Positions 57,101-64,000 of a stretch of DNA of 64,000 nucleotides are shown piece by piece. Made by a program: the position numbers and the translations under genes. The stretch spans positions 56,938,453 to 57,002,452 of the forward strand of contig CM049311.1 of assembly GCA_026874595.1 (NCBI GenBank), read 5' to 3'. The notes under the pieces were generated by a model that made no database searches, was not told the origin of the DNA, and was given only the letters and a program-made list of their open reading frames with translations. This DNA comes from Sipunculus nudus (lineage: Eukaryota; Annelida; Sipuncula; Golfingiida; Sipunculidae). Every line of letters begins with the position of its first letter. The first letter of the stretch is position 1.

Positions 57101-59918
57101 CTAGCAGGCTTACCCTCTGCTCTGCACTCCCCCCCCTCCCCCCAGATGGTGCATAAACTTGATGAATGTTATAATTTTCTGTATTTTATTTTATTCTTGG
57201 CTATGCTACATTTTAGATTTTGTATTGTACCACCAGGAATACAATGATTAAAGTGCACATTTAATGTGTCCACAAAGTGGTGTTTTGCTATGAAAGTGTG
57301 GATGTTCATCAGATAAGTAATGCCTTTCTTCAGAAGAGAAAAACTTCACCAGGTGTGAAATTGACTATTTATTAGCATAATGATATTGTTTGTCCCTCAT
57401 TCAACCAACAGTGTATATACTTTATTTGAAAAGATGTTTTTATTTTATCAAATTTACTGAATCTTTTATTTTATTTCGGTGAATAAAATTGAGCATGTAC
57501 TGAAAACTCCAATGTGCAAAGCTTTTTAATAGGGATTCAAGGAATAATCTTGTAGATGCCATGTTGTGGCATTATTTTCTTTTAAATTCAGTTTAAACAT
57601 TTGATTTAAAAATAATAAAATATATGTGTATGCATAATACGACCCAATATGAGCTACACTCAGGATATATAATGATTGCAACTTAGAATTCTAATATTTT
57701 AACTTATATTTTCAGTTTTTTTTATTACAAATTTATAAAACTTGTAAATAAAAAAAATGAATCAGATAAAAACGATTAATGGAAAAAGTGGGTATGCGTA
57801 TAAAAAATAGGCTTATATATAAACATAAATGCATTAATACCTTGAAAGTGAAATAAAGGTATTAGTCCATTCTGTCCACTTGCCTGTCCATCTGTAAATT
57901 TTTCATATGCATCACAGTATCTCAAAACTTTTACTGTTTTTCTTCATGTCAGTCTTGTCAGAGTATTAGTTTGCAATCATACATTTAGAACTTTACTATA
58001 ACCAAGTAGGAGGCCCCTTTCCTCTTAGCTTCTCATATGCTTATATAAATGAAAAACATTACAATAGAATATTTTTCATATTTTGCATTTGCAAAAATTT
58101 AAAACTTAAGCCGTGACCCATGGGTCCTTTGTTTATATTCTGGATTCTCAACATCATTGTTTGGCTAAAACTGAATAAATGCCAGACATGGTGCAAATAC
58201 TTTGCAAATATATTTGAATATGAATATGAATATGTACTCCATTATAAAATTTTTTGCATAAGAATGGGAATTCAGGTGAAAATGAAAGTATTTGAATACC
58301 AGTGCAAATACTTTCAAAATGTATTCATGAATGCATTCATGAATATATTCTATAATATTATTTTAATAATCATTGCAATTATATTTTGATAAAAAAATCA
58401 TATGATTCTCTTATTATTTTTAATAAAAATTATATTTGGCACAATATTTGTTATTAAATTTTAATAAATAGTTAAACTCTTATCTTATATATCCTGCTTA
58501 TCAGTTATATGGCCAAGTCAAAATCTGTATGACAATAGCACTCCATTTGTTAATAAAATAAATGAAATCAATCTCTTCCCTGTCTCCAAAGAAACTATCG
58601 AAATCATGCATAAGCTAAACACCAACAACTCATAATACAGCTTATATTTATTACCACACAAAACCAGCATGTGCCTCATTTCAAAATCATATTTTTTTAT
58701 CATATATAACAGCTGAGCGCTGTGACCCATGGGTCCCTTGTTCTTTTTTTTTCTTTAAATCAAAATATTGTGAACAATTCATATAAGATCATTACTAAAT
58801 CTCCATTGAGTCATTTTTGCATTTGGGATTATAACAATATGTACATGTTTAAATTTACCATTATTTTTTAAACTTCTAGATCTTGATGGTTTGCGGAGAC
58901 AGTCTATTGAAGGGGCCCAGATGGGTTTTACAGGAAAACAAGTGATCCACCCCACCCAGGTTCCTGTAGTTCAGGAGGCCTTCACCCCTTCCACAGAGCG
59001 TGTAGAATGGGCAACAGAACTGATAAAAAGTTTCAAGGAGCACGAACACACGGGCAAGGTAATAGAGCCTCCACACACATGAGGTTTTGTAACTGATCAC
59101 CCTTCTGATGCTGGACCATGGTGCTATTCCTAAGCCAAAAAGAGCCAAACTCGCTAAGTGTGGCTCCATGTGGTTCCATTTCCAAATTTCAGCATGTTAT
59201 AGCTCAGACCTTATGAAGACTGAAGATTGGGATTTTTTAACTGAATTTTTTATATGCATATCTTCAGTGATCTGCCTTTGCATGTTTCATAAATGCAAGA
59301 CTCCTGAGACACAAAAATGCACAACTTAATTGGTATACTTCAGATGTGTGGAATCAATTAGACTCATTGCTTAAGAATTTTCATGGTAGGTATACAGCCA
59401 AAAAGACCCGCCTAACTAAAATATTTTTAGAGATTTCTGACAAATATTCTCGTACACACCAATTCTGCTGCTCTGTTGTTGTCTTATAGTGTCCATGATA
59501 ACTTAAAATTCTATTCCTTTTATTATTCCTTAAGAAGAAATATATATGTTATTAAGTCAGTTTCTTATGACAGGTGTCTTTATATTTCTAGGAATAAATG
59601 TGTATGTTATTAAGTCATTTTTTATGACAGATGACTTTATATTTTTAGGGAGAAATGTTCATATTATTAAGTCAGTTTCATATGACAGGTGTCTTTATAT
59701 TTTTAGGAAGAAATTTGTATGTTATTAAATCAGTTTCTTATGACAGGTGTCTTTATATTTTTAGGAAGAAATGTGTATGTTATTAAATCAGTTTCTTATG
59801 ACAGGTGTCTTTATATTTTCAGGGTGCGTTTACGTTCCGAGACAAGATGATTGACAAGCCCCTGTTGCTTCAAGCCGAGAACATTGTTAATATGATGAAA
59901 GCTGTGTCTAACAAATGA
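41973..59918 (+). CDS. CLYBL: CLYBL, mitochondrial citrate lyase beta-like / citramalyl-CoA lyase, complete
   Basis: Six coding exons (41973-42191, 51311-51499, 51911-52106, 55930-56043, 58880-59058, 59823-59918) join in frame to 330 residues, close to the 340 of human CLYBL. The protein belongs to the HpcH/HpaI (CitE-like) TIM-barrel family. In animals it is a mitochondrial lyase for citramalyl-CoA, linked to itaconate breakdown and vitamin B12 protection, and has malate-synthase-type side activity. A basic N-terminus (about 1-32) fits a mitochondrial presequence. Conserved blocks are RRAILYVPGND (35-45), DCEDGVAAN (63-71), VRVNAVSSGL (96-105), LPKVE (125-129), FVESAIGLLN (159-168, with the metal-ligand Glu161), VVFGSDDF (190-197), MGFTGKQVIHP and DKMIDKPLL, whose D310 matches the Asp reported as essential in human CLYBL. 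Stop TGA is at 59916. Confidence 0.96.
43400..43417. repeat. Poly-G run
   Basis: Eighteen consecutive G. It corresponds to the G-rich part of the Y internal box at 12.0 and 47.43 kb. Confidence 0.95.
43689..45852 (+). mobile_element. Z-family element inside Y
   Basis: It begins TTTTTTTAGCGAACCTGTGAGC, followed by CGTCTGTCCGCCGTC tracts, and ends AGGCCTGTAGGCCTTGTT. It carries a TCTAGACGTCTAGAC cluster (44489-44541) and about three ~277-bp tandem units (44820-45540), each with two GGTGGCGCCACCT-type palindromes. Close to the copy at 53.4-55.6 kb. Non-coding. Confidence 0.8.
46491..50917 (-). mobile_element. Y-family element interrupted by X
   Basis: Segments 46491-47738 and 50363-50917 together make one Y copy, running on the minus strand from TAACTCAGCTGACTATAAGT to GGCCCATGGGTCCCTTGTTT. 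X fills the same internal position as Z does in the neighbouring Y. A ~72-bp unit is tandemly doubled at 46908-47049. Confidence 0.78.
47739..50362 (+). mobile_element. X-family element, full length, inside Y
   Basis: About 2.62 kb from TTTTTAGCTCAGCTGACTGT with a (TCCG)n tract to GACCCATAGGTCCCTTGTTT. It holds two ~680-bp modules and the 24-bp palindrome at 49940-49963. It is nearly identical to 32.7-35.06 kb, which suggests recent activity. ORFs in it are short and unrelated to transposases. Confidence 0.83.
51311..51499 (+). CDS. CLYBL: CLYBL exon 2
   Basis: Residues 74-136 start EEARTTIRKKL, contain CSVRVNAVSSGL and LPSSIMLPKVE and end EIEQ. The acceptor is TTCTCCAG and the donor GTGAGC, phase 0 in and out. 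An upstream ATG at 51287 opens the same frame but lies in the intron. Confidence 0.95.
51911..52106 (+). CDS. CLYBL: CLYBL exon 3, active-site strand
   Basis: Residues 137-201 include HIIIFVESAIGLLN and LDGVVFGSDDF. E161 and one of D195/D196 correspond to the divalent-metal ligands of the CitE-like family. The human protein has GGEDF where this one has GSDDF. The acceptor is TCTTTTCAG and the donor GTAAGTA, ending after one base of a Gly codon. Confidence 0.95.
52718..53163. mobile_element. TIR-like 446-bp element
   Basis: The left end TAGTGTTGGGAGTCAATTGA and the right end TGATCATTGGTCACAACACTA are roughly inverted. The interior is rich in ATTGATCATYAA. The ends resemble hAT-type MITEs, but no matching 8-bp flanks were found. 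Confidence 0.45.
53391..55563 (+). mobile_element. Z-family element in CLYBL intron 3
   Basis: It begins TTTTTAGCGAACCTGTGAGC and ends AGGCCTGTAGGCCTTGTT, about 2.17 kb. It is closely similar throughout to 43.69-45.85 kb, including the TCTAGACGTCTAGAC cluster (54197-54252) and three ~275-bp units with GGTGGCGCCACC motifs (54523-55245). It sits between TTTT and AGAATATT. Confidence 0.8.
55930..56043 (+). CDS. CLYBL: CLYBL exon 4
   Basis: Residues 202-239 read GATRTADAKELLYARQNV, then VTTAKAFRLQAIDLVHIDYK. They match the human LYARQKIVVIAKAFGLQAID block. The acceptor is CTCCTGAAG and the donor AAG|GTTAGA. The reading frame depends on the split Gly and Asp codons, which fit both neighbours. Confidence 0.95.
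56286..58131 (+). mobile_element. Y-family element in CLYBL intron 4
   Basis: It runs from TTTTAGCTCAGCTGACTATA to GACCCATGGGTCCTTTGTTT. It shares with the Y copies the GC-rich box (57045-57145, in the opposite sense) and the ATGGCATCTACAAG segment. In this copy the internal site near 56820 is unfilled. Confidence 0.75.
58132..58741 (+). mobile_element. X-family 3' fragment
   Basis: The last ~610 bp of X (ATTCTGGATTCTCAACATCA to GACCCATGGGTCCCTTGTTC) abuts the 3' end of the Y element directly. It includes the 24-bp palindrome at 58322-58345. Either Y inserted into X and removed its front part, or this is a chimera. Confidence 0.75.
58880..59058 (+). CDS. CLYBL: CLYBL exon 5
   Basis: Residues 240-299 include LRRQSIEGAQMGFTGKQVIH, then PTQVPVVQEAFTPS and a WATELIKSFKEH helix. 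They correspond to the human REGAAMGFTGKQVIHPNQ block. The acceptor is AACTTCTAG. An X-family 3' fragment ends about 140 nt upstream. The donor is AAG|GTAATA in phase 0. Confidence 0.96.
59059..59822 (+). other. CLYBL intron 5
   Basis: A 764-bp intron. The first ~470 bp is plain. The last ~290 bp is the 58-bp tandem array that ends in the acceptor. Confidence 0.85.
59533..59822 (+). repeat. Five 58-bp tandem units ending at the CLYBL last-exon acceptor
   Basis: Each unit reads TTATTAARTCAGTTTCTTAT, GACAGGTGTCTTTATATTTT, then YAGGAAGAAATGTGTATG. AG dinucleotides in an identical context end at 59591, 59648, 59706, 59764 and 59822, spaced 57-58 bp. Only the last reads TTTTCAG and joins the conserved GAFTF coding sequence. 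Confidence 0.92.
59823..59918 (+). CDS. CLYBL: CLYBL last exon
   Basis: Residues 300-330 begin GAFTFRDKMIDKPLLLQAEN and end SNK-stop. They match human GAFTFQGSMIDMPLLKQAQN. D310 is the counterpart of the human Asp needed for activity. The acceptor TATTTTCAG is the last of five tandem copies of a 58-bp unit. Confidence 0.96.
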   Translation, partial: GAFTFRDKMIDKPLLLQAENIVNMMKAVSNK

Positions 59919-59988
59919 AACATTCAGTCTGACATATGTAATATGCTACTCTTCATTGTGGTTCTAGCATAAATGACCAGTGCATATA

Positions 59989-59994
59989 AATAAA
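59989..59994 (+). terminator. CLYBL poly(A) signal candidate
   Basis: AATAAA lies 71 nt after the stop codon, within CATATAAATAAATTATTG. It is the first canonical signal downstream. Longer 3'UTR forms cannot be excluded. Confidence 0.55.
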
Positions 59995-61937
59995 TTATTG
60001 ACTTAGTAGAGCTCTCGAGGTAGAGATAACGTATTTCTATATAAGATTATACTATGGTGATATCTCTATGTAAGCACCATTTTAAATGGGACCAGACAAG
60101 GAGACTGGAGAACCCTTGTCTGCTTCTAATACAACTAATAAGCACAAATAACAGCATATGTTTGTTCAGCTTATAAACATACATTTTTGTTGTAAGTTTA
60201 TGTTTTTTCACAGGCATCCTAGGAACAGAGATATGAGAAGGAACTGCATGTACAGTAATGATTGTATTCATAGTTATTACAAAATGAAAATAATTGTGTT
60301 CAGCTTGACTTCTGTAAATCTATGATTCTTTTATTTTAAAATGTGATAAAAATTCAAATCAGTGCATGAATCCTGTAAATCAAAATGTCCGTGCATTGTG
60401 CAGCTTTTGGTCTACATGTTAATACACACATTAATGTTCAAACAGTTGTGACAGTGCTTTTACCTACAAGGGAATCACTAAATGTTTAAGATATAATTCA
60501 TTATCATCATCATAAATCATTACTTCATGAAGAAAGCCTGACAGAATACTTTATCATGGCAGTGGTGTCTACTCAATGTTTAAAAATAAAAAAATAAAAA
60601 AAGAGTTCTGCTGTGTCAGGTGAGAAACCCTTTGTTCAGTACCATACTGCTTCATAATAATGAAACATGATCAGTTCAGTCAGAATACATTTCATTATTT
60701 TCCATAGAATAGAATTGATTGTTGAGTATTTGGCAGAAGGTGTTACAAAATTAAGACATTGTTAAAACAGACACCACGCACAAAAATAGGGCTGTGGCAA
60801 TTTTCCAGTGCTACTGGTGGAAAATAATCTATCAGAATTTACACTTATCACATAAACTGAATGCAAAATTATTCCCAAAAAATGCAGCATCACTACATGC
60901 CTTTTGTAGATGCTAAAAATAGGCAGAATAATTACCTCTGTAAATTCCATAAGTTGTACATTGATTATATGTTTTATATGGTTAAATAGGTTAAAAAAGT
61001 TACTTATAGTGAGGTTAAGTAAATGAACCATAATATACATACTTCCATTGTCCAGTTGGTGTTACAGGTAAAGTAACAATAATAATCAGCTATATGTTGT
61101 TCTGTGTTTAATCATGTCATTACAATCATTCACTTTTCATATTATCACCATCACCTGATCTTTCAGGTTGAATAAACTTTCAACAAGATTGTTGTCATTC
61201 TGTGTCAAAGCTACTTCCCCCCCCCCCCCCCCCCCCCAGCTCCCATGGAACGGGGGGACATTGATTTGGGTTTGTCTGTCCGTCTGTCTATGTCCGTCAG
61301 GTTTTCGTTTCTGTGTGATAACTTTCCTAAATATTATCCAAAAATTTCCCTTCTGTTCCCAATTCACACCAAAAATTATGACGTGGAGACATCTTCAGGG
61401 TAAAATAAAAACTAAATAGTTAAAAGGCTGGCTTGAAGAGCACAGGAAGCTTACATAACAAGGCAGAAGTGGAGTACATAAATTCCACAAATTTGCTTGT
61501 TTCTATTAACAAGGGTGCAGAGGCTCACATTCCCCTGCTGTTTATTTATCTAGAAAAGTGTGGTATCAGTGAATGGCTTAAGAAACTTTATAAATAAAAA
61601 TACCTGCAAATGACAAAAAATTCAATTGTCCCTTCGTTTTTAACTGAGAGCCAATTATGTCAACTTCAGAGATTTGAATACGAGGCCAAAGGATTTGTAA
61701 TACATTGACTGAAATATTGTGCATGAAAATTGGAAAGAAAACAAAATTTGCCATAAAAAATACCATTTCATCTTTTATCGAGAAGAAGGTTGTTGTGGCC
61801 TGTTTATTTTATGCTGATAGCTGTTCCTTTTGTTCCTATGACAATGGTACTAGATTTTACATTATGTATGCAAAGCTATGAGAAAATAAAATTTGTGATT
61901 TCAAACAGTGTTGAATGGAAGAAGTCAATCTGAAGAT
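59995..61937. other. Downstream of CLYBL
   Basis: AT-rich. A 21-base C run (61217-61237) is followed by GTCTGTCCGTCTGTCTATGTCCGTC (61268-61298), which looks like the end of another repeat family. No gene was recognised. Confidence 0.5.
61217..61237. repeat. Poly-C run
   Basis: Twenty-one consecutive C next to a CAGCTCCCATGG box and a (TCCGTCTG)n-like tract. Probably a repeat end. Length is likely unstable and prone to sequencing error. Confidence 0.95.
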
Positions 61938-64000
61938 GAGGCCCACAGGCCTAATGCGAACCTGTGCATTGGGAAATACACCAGGTATAATGCTTCAATG
62001 CTGGACCATTACTTTTCATGTATATGAACAATGCAAGTACTAAACATTTTGACAGGTAAAGTAACAATTACACAAACATCACTGCTGAAATTCTAGCATG
62101 GGTGCACACAACACAAAAATAATTGTAGCTGGCACCACCAGTCTTGTATACAACGATGCTATCAGAGATGTATACATCTGCCCAATTTCAGACTGATATA
62201 TCAAACCCCTCCTGAGAAATGAGCAGGGACACACACTGTGCAAAAAATTACTGAAGGTGGCACCACCAATCTTGTATATGACGAAGCTATTCAATATGTA
62301 TAAATATGCCCAATTTCATGCTGATATATCAAATTCCTCTGTAGAAATAAGCAGGCACATACACTGTCCAAAAGTCATTGTAGAGGCCACACCTGTCTTG
62401 TGAACGAGAAAGCCATCAAAGACACATAGACAGGTCAAAATGTCAGGCCAATACATCAAACTTACCTTGAGTCTATTGCATAGGGCTGACCAGGCTTAGG
62501 TGAGAAAGGCAGTTGCCCCGAGTGAACTGTGACAAATTGCTGGCTCAGGCTACTGAGTGAACTCATGACCTGCACCTGGCTAGACTGAGTGAACTTTTGA
62601 CCTGTACCTGGCTGCACTGAGTGAACTCTTGACCTGTTGCATAATTGGACACAGTAGGCAGTCTGCCAACGCTATAAATAGAATGTAGCTACTGCACTGA
62701 ATGAACTCCTGACCTATACCTGGCTGCACTGAGTGAACTCTTGACCTGTTGCCTAATCTGATACATTTGGCAGTCTGCCAAAGCTATAAATAGATCCACA
62801 CTGACCTTTGGCCTGTTGCCAAATCTGAAATAGTAGCCACATTATTGCAAAAGCTCACAGATTGGCACCACATGCAGCCCTGTGGGGCATGACACACGAG
62901 GTGATCACATGATACTCATGAAGTGATCACATGCTACCTATGAGGTGATCACATTGTGCTAATGAGGTGTTCACATATCACCCATGAGGTGATCACATGC
63001 CTTGTGCTTGGCTGCACTGATTGAACTGTTGACCAGTATCTGGCTGCACTGAATGAACTCTGTTGACCTGTTGCCAAATCTGAAACAGTTGGCAGTTTCT
63101 CAACCTATTTAAAGATACAGACACAATCTTGGCCTGTTGGTAAATCTGTTTACACATAGTGAAAAACTTTGGCTTAAATGCTTTTTTTTAAAGCTGACAT
63201 ATTCATAAACTTTTTATCAAAATATATAGAATAATAAAAGATCCAGTCCTTTCATTGTTAAAGGTCCAATAATTCTGCCAAAAATCATTCAAGTAAACTT
63301 GAACAAAGGCCACCTAAGAATAATTTTTGTGCAATGTTACAGAAGTTATAACTTAAACAATAATTTTGTAGAAGAACATTATTGCAGTCCTCAGTTTGAA
63401 ATATAATAATGGCCATAAGGTGAACTTAAACTTTTCATGACTCAACCAAAAATCAGCAAAATCATTCTATTCTTATATGATTGAAAGAACCATGTCCTTG
63501 GATAATTCTTTTGAAAAATTGAATGATTCAACTTGACAGTTTCATCATAACATTTTAAGCTGAAAGAGGCTAAAATTATGAGGTTTTTGCCCATAAAAAA
63601 CAGGTAGGTGTGAAAAACAATGTAGGTGGCACCACGAAATCTGCAACTTCAAATAAGAGTCATGTGACCAACATTTGCACAATACTTGGTAATGCTAGCT
63701 TCTGTCATTTCTGATATTACAATGTCAGTATGCTTACTTGGCCAAATGACTTAATTCAAATTCGTGTAACGTTGCTAAAATTCATCAAATGCAAACCATT
63801 TGAACAAACTTGAGAGGGCTTGCCTCTGGGATAATTTCTGTAAAATATTGAATAATTTGGCTGGACCGTTTACAAGAAAACGACTTTAAAGATTTTTCAG
63901 CTTTTTCCCTAAATAGTATGCTTTTTTGGACAGATGACTCGTTTCAACGTCCTGTAACTTGGCCAAAATTCACCAAACTTGAACCATTCAAACAAATTTG
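61938..64000 (-). mobile_element. Z-family element, truncated by window end
   Basis: On the minus strand its 3' end is AGGCCTGTGGGCCTCATC at 61938. The order matches the Z copy at 14.68-17.69 kb (CATTGGGAAATACACCAGG, CTTCAATGCTGGACCATTAC). It has no mini-X insertion at 62115 and a longer minisatellite. The 5' end lies beyond the window. Confidence 0.75.
62500..63085. repeat. Minisatellites inside Z
   Basis: Units of about 35 bp (CTGGCTGCACTGAGTGAACT plus TTGACCTGTACC) recur through 62540-62770 and 63005-63080. Between them are about five ~23-bp units of ATGAGGTGATCACATG (62886-63001). The Z copy at 15.4-15.7 kb has a single ATGAGGTGATCACATG. Confidence 0.85.

Noticed and set aside
61168-61419. 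ORF with a poly-Pro run at the C21 tract
   Set aside because: Produced by the homopolymer and the (TCCGTCTG)n repeat end. Not conserved in any other copy.

Overview
This is animal nuclear DNA: AT-rich, intron-rich and dense with transposable-element (TE) relics. It most likely comes from a bivalve or a related mollusc. I infer this from two split, metazoan-type genes and from interspersed families with (TCCGTC)n-type ends and GACCTTTGACC-type tandem units that I associate with bivalve genomes. Species cannot be told from the sequence. No rRNA, tRNA, CRISPR or bacterial-type operon was seen.

Two protein-coding genes are well supported. (1) CNOT2, a scaffold subunit of the CCR4-NOT deadenylase complex, lies on the minus strand. 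Thirteen coding exons run from the start codon at 29561 to 683 and join without a frame break into 379 complete codons plus 2 nt. The C-terminal NOT-box exons lie beyond the left edge of the window. A likely promoter with a YY1-type AAGATGGCGGC box sits near 31.4-31.6 kb. (2) CLYBL, a mitochondrial citrate-lyase-beta-like (citramalyl-CoA lyase) protein, lies on the plus strand at 41973-59918. It is complete in six coding exons and 330 residues. The two genes are divergent, with about 10 kb between them, and have no known functional link.

The rest is mostly non-autonomous TE sequence. I call the recurring families X, Y, Z, V, W and T1 here. X, Y and Z share a TTTTTAGC-like 5' end and a palindrome plus CCTTGTT 3' end. 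They repeatedly insert into one another, and empty-site copies in the same window prove several of these insertions. Other elements are a 2.2-kb foldback element (8.4-10.6 kb), a TIR family with two full-length copies (5.9-7.35 and 18.1-19.5 kb), and a three-level nest at 37.1-40.0 kb. In that nest a 9-bp-TSD long-TIR element sits inside a hAT element with a perfect 8-bp TSD, which sits inside a second hAT-like element.

Several features touch gene expression. An X element ends about ten bases from a CNOT2 splice acceptor. A 58-bp tandem array multiplies the acceptor of the last CLYBL exon. A CNOT2 acceptor is duplicated 36 nt away, in frame. I found no complete transposase or other autonomous TE gene.
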